This document shows, piece after piece, positions 11,130 to 24,765 of a stretch of DNA of 64,000 nt. Position 1 is the first letter of the stretch. The number at the start of each line of letters is the position of its first letter. The notes below the pieces were generated by a model. The model had not been told where the DNA came from. It saw nothing but the letters and a program-made list of their open reading frames with translations, and made no database searches. Made by a program: the position numbers and the translations under genes. Source of the stretch: Isoetes taiwanensis (taxonomy: Eukaryota; Streptophyta; Lycopodiopsida; Isoetales; Isoetaceae); NCBI GenBank assembly GCA_021234155.1, contig JAJEKV010000010.1:11614359-11678358 (forward strand), in the 5' to 3' direction.

Positions 11130-11495
11130 ATTACACATAGGCTTCTAGTTCAAATATACTTCCACGGACTGACCATCAAAAACGGACCACGTACAAGATA
11201 CTACTTAATGTTTGTTCAAAACATTTTAAAGAGTTGGACAAGCCATATGGCGGTCTGTATCGGGGGCCATGGGAATTGTCGCATCGCCCGGACATATCGA
11301 CCCCTCATGCTCTTAGTAAGGCTCATGCCAACAAATAAATCTGAGGCTTTTGATTAGAATTATCAAGGATCGATACAACACTCGATTTGGGACTTCGACA
11401 TTAGCGAGGGGCGAAGGGATGATGTCATATCAGTGGTCAGGTGGGACTTTACTTCGGTATTGGGCGATGAAGTGGGCCTATCGCGACATTTTGTA
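11130..11495 (+). pseudogene. Degraded copy of the 124-codon ORF (P1)
   Basis: This corresponds to the better copy at 45670-46041. Recognisable pieces include TTGGACAAGCCATATG and the region encoding KDRYNTRF, but indels break the frame. It lies directly before the N2 block, so it could be an upstream exon of the N-Q gene. Confidence 0.5.
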
Positions 11496-11659
11496 GAGAT
11501 ATGTAGAGCAAGCTATGTTAGTTGAGAAAAGAACTTCGCTTGGCATTTTCAAAAAGGAAAAATGTACATATATTTCTTTTGAATATAAATACAATCTGGC
11601 GCTGGTAATTTGCAACTTAAACTTTTAAGTCAACGCTTATTTTATTATGTTTTTATATG

Positions 11660-13250
11660 CAATGTGAAAACATTGAATCCTTTGATGCCCTCCGGCCGGT
11701 ATGATAACCCCAAGAAACTACATTCTCATTGTCGTAGTTTTCATGGGGTTTAAACGGCTAAAAATTTATCAAGAATTCAAAATTCACAACATCCGCCTTG
11801 AGATGTTATGATATATTCTTTTTTTACTATCCTTATTATACATACCTTTTGATAATTTAAAGACCTATAAAATTATAGCATCTTTGTATCGAAGATGCGT
11901 TTTATACCTTTTAGAGCGTTCTTTTGGCCCGCGCCACAAATATTGCCACGCTCTCCCGTTATTATTGCCCGCAGGGATGTCTTCTTGGAAAAACTTCATC
12001 GTCATAGTTGCAATTTATAATGTCTCCTTTCTGGCTTGTTTCCAGAGGGGGCGCATGGCACTTAGGTCGAGGGGTCAGGTCTTGATTTTATATAATCAAG
12101 TCGGCGCTTCAAGTTTCTTGTTAATAGATAGCATTCTTCTCGGCCCGATGAGTGAAAATATTAAAGAATGATTTCATGAGCGTCTTCAAGAATATAATAT
12201 GTTTCAAACGATCTTCAAATCCTACTCACCATAGTTCGGCCCGACATGATAGCGTGTCGATCGATCGAAGGCGTCGCTAAGTCGGCGTTCACGTCCGGTC
12301 GAGGCGGATTGATCGGCGAAAGGTCGGCCAGGAAGAAATCGGCCCGAGTCGATCGGTTTCTTGAAAAATTAGGTGGCGAATGAATAATTCGGCGTGCCAC
12401 ATAAAGCGTTTCTTGAAAATAATAAAATAAATATTAGTGGATGTGCTTTAATAAGAAAATTAAGTTTTTAATTGGAAATGGCGGGGATAAGCGGTTAATA
12501 TAAATGAGATAAATTGTAATTTAAATCGGATAGCAATCGGCGATTCGAATATGCACATCATAAATTTGAATCAGCGTCCCCATTGCATTATTCGATCATT
12601 GCGGTGATATGGTGTCACGGAGGATAAAGCAATGAGAGGTAGAAGCGAGAGGAAGCGTAGAAGGCGACGGGCCCAACACTTCGAGGAAAGTTCACGAACG
12701 GTCGATAACACTTCGAGGCGGTATTTACTATTTCTTCTCCCGATTTCTCACGGTTTACGTATTTATTTTTAAGTTTTGTCTCTTGTCGTGTCTTTTTTAT
12801 CATTTTTCTCTTGTCTACGTGTTATTTCTATTTTTTATATTGTTTCTGTGTCATTTCTACTGCTTTTACTACCTTGTTTTGTATGTTTTTTGTTCTAATC
12901 TTCTTCTCTACTCTGTGTTTTTTGTTTTTTGTTTTATAATCTTCTCCTGTATTCTCCAGTTCGTATATTGTAGACCGTTTAATTAGAGTTTCTTGCACTT
13001 GTTTGTTTAATAGTTCCGTTTACGTATTCTCGGTTCTTTTCGATAAGTCTTTTTCTAGCCTAGTATGTCTCTTATAATATAGAGCGTCTGTAGGGCCTCT
13101 CTAAAAAACACGCTCGGCGCGATTTATAATATAGAGCGTCATGAACCCCTGATTGTTTTTGGCTGTCTCTGCTACTTTTCTTGTATACCATGCTTGTTTT
13201 CCGTAGTAAGGCTTCTATCAAAAGCGCTCGGCGTGATTTCATTACTCACC
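11660..13250. other. N2 block upstream region, no recognised gene
   Basis: Same sequence family as 2515-4440 but without the 300-bp ATTCT-tailed insertion (uninterrupted site at about 13102). Contains the poly-pyrimidine tract at about 12770-12960. Confidence 0.5.
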
Positions 13251-14385
13251 ATATGATTGTAACTTTCGGGATCCTCTAAAAATGTGAAAAGAAAAGCCAC
13301 GCAGGAGAGTCAAAGGGACATCGGCATCGAAAAACCAAACGGAGGAGGAAAATGTATCGATTCAGATTTGGCACCGCGTTGTGACCATGGGCGATCACGC
13401 CGGAATAATAAAGGCTTTCGGTGAAACCTCAGTGTCGAAGATTTACCGGAAGGCTCACGAATGGTATGTGGAATCTTCAAGACTAGCGGAAAAGGCGGTC
13501 TTATGTTAGATGTCTAGATTTAAGAAAGCAGATCAAATGAAAAACAAGGTATTACGATCATATGTGAAAACGGGGCGATTCATCTTGTTGCGTGTGCTTC
13601 AAGCGGTCGAGAAAAATAAAAAAAGTATTGAAAAAGTTAAATTAACTGAATACCCGGTTCCTTTAAAGAAACGACCCTAAAAACGGATGAGGCCTTGAGA
13701 TAACCTCTTCAAATTTGCTGGTCGGTGGTGAACCATTGACACCAAAAATATGTGAAGGTCTCATTTTGTGAGAAGAGCAATGTTACAAGCCGTCGGCTAG
13801 TGTGTACCTACAAGCTTTAAAAAGGAAGATGCAAGTTCTAGAGCGGGGAAACACCGGGGCGTTCTAGGCATGAGATATGACTAGTGATGGCGATAAAGCC
13901 GAACCCGGTTAAGAGGCCATGAGCAAAACTCAAAGTATCTTGCGGACAAGTATCCAGCGGGCCTTAACTTCGTGCATCGGTCCATGTAAACGAGCTTTTC
14001 AAAATCCGCGAAGGCTATGTTTGTCGGTGAAGATACGACAAAAGCGTACGCAATGGAAATAGTCAACGACATGATAGAAAACCGAGGCAGGTGCCAATCT
14101 TGCGGCGAATGTGGTGCTGCACGATATGAAGGCCGAAAAAGGGTGTTGATATGGAATAAACTTGAAGATTTTTGGTAGCACGGATATTCTTCATGATAAT
14201 AGATGGCCAACGATGCGCAGAAACGAGAAGGTTTTGGTCGATTAAGCACAAAAAGCGGAAATTTATTCTATAGACTATACTCTTTCGAAATTGCCGGTTC
14301 CTCGGTGGCTCAACAACAACCCGGCGAAATTAGCGAGAAATCCCGGTTCTTGAATGACATGGGAAGAACATTCCTATACAAAAAG
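13251..14385 (+). pseudogene. ParB/sulfiredoxin-like coding segment, lineage 2 (copy N2)
   Basis: Same segment as N1. The FMIIDGQ core (14193-14210) and the closing exon border AAAAAG/GTATTT (14385) are recognisable. This copy is followed by a palindrome cluster and then by the Q-block exons, which I take as the natural gene order. Several indels break the frame relative to N4. Confidence 0.45.
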
Positions 14386-14414
14386 GTATTTTTATTTTTC
14401 CCACACATAGCTAG

Positions 14415-14740
14415 AGTGGAACTTCAAACCGCGCCGGTAGCGATTCTTTACTTTAATATTGCATGTCTATAAGCGTTCCAAATGTCGCACCCGGTAGCGT
14501 TTTCGTTACTCCGCCTACGGGGAAGCGGCGCTGGCGCGAATTTCTTCATGTATGCCACATGAAGAAATCGCGCTTTTGAGATTTCTGTAATGCATTGATT
14601 AGCAGCGCTGGCGTTGTTATTTGTTTTTGTTTACAAAGCCGGATTTACTTTGCGCTGGCGATTTCTTCATCATGAAGAAATGGCGCTGGCGTTCTTCGTA
14701 AAATGGCGTGATGCTGTTACCCCGCCAGCGTTTATTGTTT
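14415..14740. repeat. Palindrome cluster of the CGCGCCAGGCGCG family, with hairpin
   Basis: At least six GCGCTGGCG- or GCGCC-GGCG-like cores occur in about 300 bp, between the ParB-like segment and the Q-block exons. The arms are mostly damaged by loss of one or two central bases relative to 45519-45580. A further inverted pair TTTCTTCATG / CATGAAGAAA lies at about 14541-14570 and again near 14660-14690. Confidence 0.6.
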
Positions 14741-14780
14741 TCCGCGACCTGTCTATTTTATTTATCTAACTGGCCCATAT

Positions 14781-15889
14781 TTGCCGGTCAGGTATGTGGG
14801 CGATTCGCGGCTTCGCTACCGTAACAAATGGATCGAATATGGAAAACCAATCTGGAAACCCGGAACAAGGGGCAATCTAAAGAGTGCAATTCAAATTACT
14901 AGAAAGGACGGCATGCCCAAACCCGAGGACAAGACTAAGGGGCACCGGATCAAAAGAAACAAAAAAGGGATGCACAAGGTGGCTCGAGAGAAGATCAAAA
15001 GCGGTGCCAAGGATGCACGCAAATTATTTTTTCTTCGACCGGGTATGGGAAAAGTGTGAGCGAATTTTTAGGGGCCTATCTGGAACGGAAATTTGCCCGG
15101 TGCACCGTATGGCGGGTTTCCCTCATAAAATCGTCTATCTATTGATATAGGTATCCGCGAAATGAGAGCACAAGGATTGGATGATCACGAAATTAATCCT
15201 TTCTTCTAGATAGTTACATCTCGAAAAAGGATTTTGTCTACAAAGCGTCTGCTTGACAAAGCACTTGACATCTATGTCGAAGATGCATCGTCATTAAAAA
15301 TATGAAGATCTGAAAAAGGCTATTGGCGAAGAAGCGCAAAGGCTCCACGGGGAGACTTCAATTATCCGAGAGAGAGAGGCTTAATGCAAAAATACAGCGT
15401 ATCTAATGATACATTATTAAGAAATATGTGTTTTTGGTCAAAAAATTTTTGTGGAAAGCGACAAAGGAAGCGAAGAATGTGGCAACTCTTAAGAATTCAC
15501 CGCGACAGTGAAGTCGACCTAAAAGAAAAGTTGCTTTGGTGAAGAAGGCAGCGCCCGGAAAGAGGAGTCTCCTTTTTTTCTATAAGGTGTCCACTTGTTT
15601 ATAAGTGAACATACGGGCTGATGGATGTTGGGCCAACCGACATCACTCTATTTGTTCTTGATAAGCGTGCGCGAGATGGACACAAGATGATTCACGACAC
15701 CTTCTTCAACATATCACGTGGTTTCTGGCTGAGATGCATCATACTATCGTGGCGGTTTGCCACTTTCAAAAGAGAACAAGGAGGATACAAAACTCAAGTC
15801 CCGGTAAAGGGCTTGAGATAGAGCAGAAGGGCGTGGCAGGGTGAGAGAGCAGCAAAAAGAATGAGGAGGACTATGATGTAGATCTTTGA
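14781..15889 (+). pseudogene. Q2: lineage-2 downstream exons fused to the lineage-1 C-terminus
   Basis: The open stretch 14781-15059 is Lys/Arg-rich (for example GMHKVAREKIKSGAKDARK). Further coding runs follow: RAQGLDDHEINPF near 15170-15205 and GPTDITLFVLD near 15630-15662. The last resembles an amino-methyltransferase motif IV strand with the catalytic loop lost to a frameshift. At about 15768 the sequence jumps from this gene into the last exon of the lineage-1 gene (REQGGYKTQVP, then DVDL and TGA at 15887-15889). The Q4 copy continues differently at the same point, so this is a chimeric junction. Confidence 0.5.
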
Positions 15890-17190
15890 CTCTGCATATT
15901 AAAATTATCATTATTTATTACAATGAATCTTCAATATTGATGTACAACAATTTATTAAAAACATAGTACTTTTTTTTTCCTTTCTATTACGGTGCTTGTT
16001 TTTTTTGGCAATGCTTTTCGAGTCTCTTCAAGTCTATGCTAAATTTTGCTACTTTTATGATTTGTGTTTCCTAAGTACAAAGTTTTAAGAATCTAATAAT
16101 GGGCCAAAATGGCATGAAAAAATGCAAACCTCTAGAATTCTTAACAACTCTATCAAAAGGCTTATTTTAGAAAACGTGTTTTTTTTAAAGGGAATCTTTG
16201 AAGCCCGGGGTGATGCAACCTCCGTTTAATTTGTCGTGTTCACAACAAAAGCCCTTTTTTTCGTGCATGTGTTGCATAATGGTCAACAACCAATGGCTCA
16301 TAACAAAAAGCCCTCTTTTGTGGCCTTGAAGGGCGCATGTAGTGCGGTTCCCCTTGACAACACATTTTCTTATCCTTAACTTTTTGATCCGAGCTCTGTT
16401 TGAGATGATTTTTTATTGCGTTGAAGCTCTCTAGATCTTTTTGATGGTGTATGATATGGATATGTTTGGTTAAGTTATATATATGCTAAAACAGCAATTT
16501 CTCGACCCGGGTTGGTAGGTTTTTTCATCCTACCGGTGATTAATCTGAGTTAGCTGTTGGATATTGTTTTATAGCTCATTAGAATGGAAGCTTGCAAAAA
16601 TTACCATGCATTTTTTAGATTTTGAAATGGGTTATTAAGCAAATTCCGGCTTCCTAGATCCTTGTGCTAACAATGAGAAAAAGTTTCCCCTTTGGTTTCT
16701 CACCCACGAAGAATCCATGGGCCAAAGGCCAAAGGCCAAAAAGTTTTCTAGTTTTTCTGGTTTGAATTCTAAAATTTTTGTCACCTTGGGAGGCGTCCCT
16801 AAAAGGCTTGAAGAAACAAAGTTTTGCAACACAAACCATTAACATCCAACATATAAAAATTAAACCCCCAACACATAACAACCATTGACATTAACGATCA
16901 ACACATAACTACCATTGACATTAATTAACACAACCATTGGGTCCAACACATTTAAATTAAAATCCCGCCAGCCCCCTTTGGTTTGGATGCATATTCGCGG
17001 GGGGTGGCGTAGAGCGGCGAGAGCCCTCATAATTGTATTTTGCGCGTGCAAAATCAACACCATATAGTATTCGGCTTGAAATCTTATAGTATTTTGCAAA
17101 TCTTGTTATACGGTATAGCAAATTTTGTACTTGCATACCCACAAGCGAGGAACTTTCGTGCGATTGTAGATTAAGGAATAAGGGTGTTCG
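15890..17190. other. M2 block 3' flank, with element right end at 16196-16239
   Basis: Matches 1213-2514 and 54523-55855. The element right end is at 16239, followed by TCACAA at 16240-16245, then minisatellite and tandem-repeat flank. No gene seen. Confidence 0.6.
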
Positions 17191-19099
17191 AAAACATTGA
17201 ATCTTTGATGCCCTCCGCCCCGATTATGATAACCCAAGAAACTACACATTCTCATTAATCGTAGTTTCATGGGGTTGATAAAACAGCTAAAAAGTATCAA
17301 AATTCAAAATTCACAACATATCCTTGAGATGTTATGATATATTCTTTTTTACTATCCTTATTATACATACCTTTTGATAATTTAAGACCTATAAAATTAT
17401 AGCATCTTTGTATCGGGAAGGTGCAGTACAGGCGTTTGGAAGAGCGTTCTTTTGGCCACGCCACAAATGTGCCACGCTCTCCCAGTTATTATTAGCCAGG
17501 GATGTCTTCTTGGAAGAACTTCATCGTCATAGTTGCAATTTATAATGCTCACTTTCTGAAACTGTTTCCAAGAGGACGCCATCATGGCACATAGATTGGG
17601 GGTCAGGTCTTCGATTTTATATAATCCAGAGTCGGCTTCAAAACTTACTTGTTAATAGATAGCATTCTTCTCGGTGATAATTGAAAATATTAAAGAATGA
17701 TTTCACATGAGCGGTCTTCAGAATATAATATGTTTCAAAACGGTCTTCAAATCCTACTCACCATAGTTGGTAGACATGATTAGCGTGTCGTCGGTCGAAG
17801 GCGATCGTAGCTAAGTCGAAGTCGATCGATCGGTCGAGGCGAGTTGATCGGCAAAGGAGGCGGTCAGCCGGGAAGAAATCGGTGGTCGATGCGGTTTCTT
17901 GAAAAATTAGGTGGCGAATGAATAATTTACGTGCCACATAAAGCGTTCTTGAAAATAATAAAATAAATATTCGTGGATGTGCTTTAATAAGAAAATTAAG
18001 TTTTTTAATTGGAAATGAGGCGAGGGATAAGCGGTTAATATACGTGAAGATAAATTGTAATTTAAAATCGGATATAATCGGCAGTTCGGATAATGCACCC
18101 ATTATAGCATAAATTTGAATCGGCGTCCCATAACGTACATTCGAACATTGCGCGATATGGTATGCGGGGATCTGGCGCAATGAGAGGTATTTGCGGAGGG
18201 AGGCGTAGGGAGGGTGGGCGGCCGGGCCAGCACTCGGGAAGTTCTGAGCGGTCGGCTGACACTCGGGGAAGCCGGTATTTACTATTTCTTCTCGATTTCG
18301 GGTTTTCGTATTTATTTTTAAGTTTTGTCTCTTTATGCGTGTCTTTTTATCATTTTCTCATCTACGTGTTATTTCTATTTTTTATATTGTTTTACGTGTC
18401 ATTTCTCTTTGCTTTTACTACCTTGTTTTGTATGTTTTTTGTTCTAATCTTCTTCTCTACTCTGTGTTTTTGTTTTTGTTTTATAATCTTCTCACGTATT
18501 TCTCGGTTCGTATATTGTAAATAGTTTAATTAGAGTTTCTTGCACTTGTTTGTTTAATAGTTCCGTTTACCATTCTCAGTTCTTTCGATAAGTCTTTTTT
18601 TCTAGCCTAGTATGTCTCTTGTAATATAGGCGTCTGTGGGCCTCCTCTTGCATGAGCTCGCGAGCCACGACCTCTGTAGGCTTGTTGGGATCGTACCTCA
18701 GGGAGGTAATGGATCTGGCGGACTTCGGTTATGCCCCCAATCGAGGCATTAACCTCAATTTTGTACTTGTGATTATGTATATAAGCGTATGCGGTATGTC
18801 GACATCCTTATTGCTACTAAGGTTTTCCCAAAACCCTTGGTGAGGTTTTTAATCGGTAGTATCGCTTTCTTTGCTCTCTCTCTTTGTACTTGGGTCCCAT
18901 AGGCGGTTGGTCTCCGTGAACGATAAAATCATATTCTATTCTATTCTATTCTAAAAAACCATTTCAGTAGCGATTTATAATATAGGCGTCATGAACCCCG
19001 ATTGTTTTTGAGCATCTACGCTACTTTTCTTGTATACCATGCTTGTTTCCGTAGTAAGGCTTCTATCAAAAAGCTCGGGTGATTTCATTACTCACCATA
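17191..19099. other. N3 block upstream region, no recognised gene
   Basis: Third copy of the N upstream region; poly-pyrimidine tract at about 18320-18490. Carries the ATTCT-tailed insertion. An uninterrupted frame at 18162-18524 is a low-complexity product of the T-rich tract, not a gene. Confidence 0.5.
18650..18952. mobile_element. About 303-bp insertion with ATTCT tail (N3 copy)
   Basis: Same insertion as at 3986-4287, at the same position in the N block, so N1 and N3 share one event. Confidence 0.5.
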
Positions 19100-20250
19100 T
19101 GATTGTAACTTCGGGGATCCTCTAAAAATGTGAAAAGAAAAGCAAAACTGCCCGGTCAAGGGACATCGGCATCAAAAAAAAACCAAACGGAGGGAAAATG
19201 TATCGATTCTTGATTTGCTTTGCGTTGTGACCATGGGGCGATCTGGCCAAGATAATAAAGGCTTTCGGGTAGAATACCTCAGGTGTCGAAGAAGATTTAC
19301 GAGGAGGGCTCACGAATGGTATGTGGAGATCTTCAAGACTAAGCGGAAGAGCGAGATGTTATGTTCATGTCTAGATTTGAAACGAGATCAAATGAAGAAA
19401 CAAGGTATTACGATCACATGTGAAAACGGGGGCCGATTCATCTTTTAAAATTATTACTTGAAGGCGAAGATGGGAAAAATAAAAAGTATTGAAGAAGTTA
19501 AATTGCTGCGGTGCGGTTCCTTTAAAGAAACTGACCCTAAGAGCGGATGAGGCGCGGATAACCTCTTCAAATTTGGCTGGTCGGTGGTGAACCATTGACA
19601 CCAAAAAAATATGTGAAGGTCTCGGTGTGAGAAGAGCAATCGATACAAAGGCCGTCGGCTAGTGTGTACCTACAAGCTTTAAAAGAGAAGGAAGATGCAA
19701 GTTCGGGGAAACACCGGGCGTTCTCGCATTCCGAGGATATGACTAGTGATGGCGATAAAGGCGAGGCAGTTTAGAGGCCATGAGCAAACTCAAAAGTATG
19801 CGGACAAGTATCTTGGGCCTTAACTTCATGCATCAGTCCATGTCGGCGGGCTTTCAAATCCACGAAGGCTATGTTTGTCGTGAAGATACGACAAAGCGTA
19901 CGCAATGGAAATAGTCAACGGCATGATAGAAAACCGGGCGAGGTGCCAATCTTGCGGCCGGATGTGGTGCCTTTTGATATGAAGGCGAAAAAGGTGTTGA
20001 TATGGAATAAACTTGAAGATTTAATTGGCAACTTTGGATATTCACTTCATGATAATAGATGGCCAACATTCGGTATGAAGCGTGAAGGTTTTGATCGATC
20101 AAGCACAAAAGCGGAAATCGGTTATTCTATAGACTACTTTCGATTCGAGAAATTGCGGTTCCTCGATTGGCTCAACAGCGTATTGACGAGAATTAAAAGC
20201 GAAATCGGTGGCTCTTGGAATGACATGGGAAAGACATTCCTATACAAAAG
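19100..20250 (+). pseudogene. ParB/sulfiredoxin-like coding segment, lineage 2 (copy N3)
   Basis: Includes KIYEEGSRMVCGDLQD-type remnants, LNFMH near 19830 and the DGQH core region at 20040-20069. The exon border is at 20250 (AAAAG/GTATTT). It is followed by a P block as in N1. Indels are frequent; an open frame of 149 codons (19871-20320) results from a shifted frame and is not the native protein. Confidence 0.45.
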
Positions 20251-20504
20251 GTATTTTATTTTCCCACACATAGCTAATGCGGAACTTCCAAGCCCGCGCC
20301 CGAGGCGATTTCTTTGCTAATGTGCATGTCCTATAAGCGTTCCAAATGTCCCGGCAGCGTTTTCGTTAATCCGCGTACTTACGAAAGCGGCACAGTGCGA
20401 TTTCTTCATGTGGCATATGTGACCTAAAATGCATAAAAACATATAGTAAGTTAGCATATCCAAATAACATTTCCCTAGCATATCAAATAACATCTCCCTA
20501 GCAT

Positions 20505-20870
20505 GAGTTAACCTATAATATATTAACCTATAATAACCTTAAATGTTGTAACCTTAGAAACAACTTTTAAAGGTTATTATGGATTAACAATCCCACAGGT
20601 TAGAAGTTAATTATAGGTTATTATAGGTTAGAAGTTTTAAAAGGTAGGTTATTATAGGTTAAAAGTTAAGGTTAGAAGAAGTAAGTTTACAACTTTTAAG
20701 GTTAGAAGTTATAAGGTTAAAATTTCTAACCTTAAATAATCTACCTTAAAACTTCTAAAACTTAAAACTTCTAAATTCTAATTCAAACCCTTAAACTTAA
20801 AACCTTAACTATTAACTTATAACCTTAAAAATATTACCTTAAAATTTCTTATCCTAACATATATAAGCGG
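20505..20870. repeat. AT-rich AACCTTA/TAAGGTT degenerate repeat (P2)
   Basis: Second copy of the tract at 5830-6200, nearly identical. Confidence 0.8.
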
Positions 20871-21655
20871 TGTGATTTTTGTTTGAAAAAAATAGGTTCC
20901 TAATATTCCGTCGGTGAGAAGGGCTCTCCGATTGGACCCGTTAGTTTTAGCCATTTCTGTTTTTTTCTCCCTTATTTTCTTTGTCCCTGCGTGGTGGTAG
21001 GGAACTAGTTCTTTGCATCCACTGTTCCACCATAGCGGAAAAGCTCAAGCATTGGGGCTAGGAAATTTCAAGGGCCAAATCCATGCATATGTGCGCGCTA
21101 AGGCGGAAGTGCCGAACCCGTTTCTTTCTTTGGAGCAAAGTCTAGGTACTCGGTGGCAATACGCTTTGAATGTGGGTTTATATATATTTTTGCACAGGCG
21201 GATCATTGCCCGATGTCGGAGCCTATTACGATGCATAGAGAATCTTTTTAGCTTTTGAGGCCAAGGGAAACTATTTGTCTTTGTCTTGCAAATCTCGTTT
21301 CAGATTGTAGAATTTATCACGGATAGCAGCGAGCTTAGCCCATGGCTATGTTTCGGCGTGATCCGGTGCGGTCGCATCGTAGAAGAACCCAAATTTAAAA
21401 TTGAAATTATGCGAAAGGAAAAACTTTCGAAAGGGAAGCAGTTGTTGGGCACAAACATGGCGCACCCATAATCTTCAATCTCTAGAAGCTTTTGGTAGTT
21501 CAAGAGGTAGTCTAAAGCTGGAGGGGCACTGCTTGAATGGCGATCTTAGAAGCGGCGATTTGCGGCCTGGGTTGCATCAAACAATGTGTTAAGCCAAAAT
21601 CTTCTCTCGGATTAACAAAGGGTCCATCGGCAGAAGATGATGAAGAAGCCTAAAT

Positions 21656-21880
21656 GACCCCCATTCGAGAGTTATTCGGAGCTAACAAAGAGAAAAAGGC
21701 TGTTTGGTATTGTTCAAAGGCGATGTTGACCTTTATATGAAGGTATTTCCATTTTGTCGATAGCACTACGCTATTCAAGGTTATATTTTTTGTATGTGCA
21801 TAACATGTTTTTCCTTCCACGGGGCCAGTCGTCACCAGATTATATATTGAAGAGTCTTTTATGCAGAAAGTCTATTTCGG
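21656..21880 (+). pseudogene. PDR-type ABCG transporter fragment (P2)
   Basis: Same two exon pieces as in P1 (first exon ends at 21742), with more damage: the intron acceptor region and the first exon carry several indels. The second exon still encodes DYILKSL. Confidence 0.6.
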
Positions 21881-22621
21881 TTTTCTTAAGGATAAGTGCT
21901 CTGCAAAACTTCGGTATTGTGCCGATCACGGTTTTAGAATTTCTTGGATCCTTGATTTCGGATCGTTTCTTGGGCGATTCACGAAAGGCGGAGTGCGGGA
22001 ATCAAGCGTTACTAACTATGAGGACCACGAAAGCCTTTGTTCACGAGATTAGAGATGGCAAATATTAGAAAACCCCATTTTTGAGCTACAGTAGAATATC
22101 GGAAATGTCCTCCTGCTTTCGGCGGGAAGAATCTAAATCATCATAATTTGGATGCTTTCTGCTGCCTATGGTGCAGTGTGGGCAATTTTGTGCTTAGTAC
22201 CTTTAAGCTTGGGTGTAAAGGTACTTGCTCTCATAACAATCCACTGCTCACGGATCTTGAGCAAGGTCGGATGTCGAAGCCTAAGCGGGGCCCAAAGGCA
22301 TGAATCTAATGGGGCATCTTTGGAAGCCCTAAGTGAGGCCCAAGATGTGAATCGGTGGCTCATCACGAGGAACAGTTGTTAGAACTCCACAAGCTCAAAA
22401 CAATGGTTCGGTTATGACATTTTTCCCTACTTGGGCATTGCAGCAGGGTAAAAACCCATTTCTCTAAAGCATCAAGATGCTCTATACCATCTCCTCTCCC
22501 TATCAAATTTTATGCGTGGAAGGCGACTGAGCATCAGTGCCATTTCGGGGACTCTGTTTTTCGAATCTCATCAGGAGTTTAAGAGATTTCTGAGATTTTT
22601 TGGTCGAGACCTGCACTTAAA

Positions 22622-23745
22622 ATGATCGGTCTGGCAGCTTGAATTGGGTTCTTCTCCATCGGGGATGATATTTTGCGGCAAGATTGGGAGTTGCGGGTTT
22701 TCTAATTTACCTCTTTATCCTCCAGCGGCGTGGCACAGCACGGACATGCATGCGAAAACTCTTCACGTGTTTGGAATTTCTATAGAGTTAGTAAAATTAT
22801 CATCATTATGCATGATTGGCTACTAGAATAGTTTGAGCAATCTACCTTTAAGCCCATGCACGGATTCGGATATGCCTATCTTGTGGACCACGAGAGCGTT
22901 GAACACATTTTGAAGATCAACTTCCGGAATTATCCTAAAAGGTATTCATAGTTTACCTCATCATTTTAGTTTCAATTGTGGTCATTTGGGATCTAATTCT
23001 AATTGATCTATCAATTAGGAGAACAATTTCATGAAGTGATGGAGGTTCTTTTAGGTGATGGCATTTTTAATTGCGATGGAGGCTCTAGAAGACAAAGGAA
23101 AAGCGCTAGTTTTGAATTTGCATCTGATTTTTGAGAGATTTTTAGCATGCTTGGTATTAGGAATTATGCTATAAAGCTCTCAAGCATTATCAACGTTCAA
23201 TTGCAAGAGAAACTACATTTGACATGCGGTGGGGAGACATTTTACCCTAAATCTGTCTTCCAAGTCCTTATACTAAAAAACTTTGATGCCAATTTCGTGT
23301 CTAATGTTAAAATTGACCAAGTCTATGTCAATTTCATCATCTAAGTTTTGTATGAACAATTTACACCAATCTATTCATCTTATCCTTGATTTACGGGGTT
23401 TTGTTTATGCGCATGACCCTAGACTCTCTATATGCAAGCTTGGATTTGGAGTTGAAATAGGAACTCTGTCTCCATCGCTTCGGAGAATCCATTTGCAATT
23501 GCATTTGACAATGCAAATGCCATTGTTACCTGAGATATTTGTGGACCCTTTACGGAGAATCAAGCACTATTTTAACATAAACCCAGGAAGCATTACTCCA
23601 TAAGGTGCAAAAATTGTAGATGAATTCACCTACAAAGTGATCAGAACAAGAAAGAGATTGAAGCAATTAAAGCCATGTCTCTGCATAAAAGTGGAGTCTC
23701 GGGGAAATAAACTAGGTAGGGGGATATTAAACACGAAATTATGTT
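22622..23745 (+). pseudogene. CYP704-family cytochrome P450, N-terminal half (P2)
   Basis: Same three exons as P1. The TAG after the MHDWLLE region is retained; exon 2 has lost bases around the GDGIFN and KSASFEF segments. Exon 3 has a damaged start (the acceptor TTTGCAG reads TTTACGG), an example of CAG altered at a splice site. C-terminal half absent. Confidence 0.75.
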
Positions 23746-24765
23746 GGCTAGAAGGTCATCTAAGGTTGGAGATGGAGTAAATGATGCCGGGTGCTGGCAA
23801 ATCAGTAAGCCATTTTGATTTTCATTCCTAACAATATTCTTAGGACTTTGAGCAAATAATCACCTTTTTTGTAATTCCTCTCATCAATAACATTTTTTAT
23901 AAGCAACTTTTGCATCTATTTGACCTCGGTAGCGACTTATTATAAGAATCACTTTCGATATCAAAGTTTTAATATTCCCAACAAAATTACCCATGACATG
24001 CATTTGCCATCTTGCACTTTGAAATCTAGATGTTTATACGATGATATCATGTTAGGAGAAGCGTGTTAGCATTGTGGTAGATATTAGATATTAGTATGAT
24101 ATCATGTTAGAGGACATGCTAATCAATATGTATTTTGTGACTAAAGAAATCTTTCAATGAGAACTCTAGCATTGAAATGGCATTTTTCTTAGATAATGTC
24201 AATTATTATGCAACCATGTCATTTTAAGGTCTTCTAAAATACATATGAAACTTCTAATGTGAATTCCACATTTTGAATCCCATTTTGAGATATACTATAG
24301 ATTAGGTTGGAGATGTTTTTACCCCCAAGTCAAAGGTGACACAAATTCCCTTGCAATGCATTTTAGAAAAAGAAATGTTTGACCTCCCTCTGATTGCATT
24401 GAGGAGAAATGTTAGCGTGGCCTTGGTGCGATAATTCTTGTAACTTATAACCTTAACCCCTTGTAATAAATTTTTGGCCGGTTATTGTGGCTGTGATGCA
24501 ATTTTAAAGTAGTTATTACTTTCAATTTACCTCCCTTCGAATTAAGTGCGATTTGAACTTAGGGGCGTGCTTTTGAACAATCTCTACAATCTCGGTGTGA
24601 ACTTACGGTGTCAATCTCTCTACAATCTCGGCTTCGGCTTCGAGATTTTGAGCTTCTCGCTTTCGGCTTTATTCTAAAGCTTTTCGGATTGGCTAAAGCA
24701 TTTCGAGCTTAAACTACGGTAAGTAATTTTTTGAGCCGGCCTTAGGCTTCGAGTTTTGGCTCTAT

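Noticed and set aside
14781-15059. Ribosomal-protein-like Lys/Arg-rich frame
   Set aside because: Basic composition only; no ribosomal family motif, and the same stretch in Q4 is in the middle of the element gene.
19871-20320. 149-codon plus-strand frame as a real gene
   Set aside because: It is a shifted reading through the ParB-like segment; the native frame pieces (DGQH core) lie in another frame in this and the other copies.
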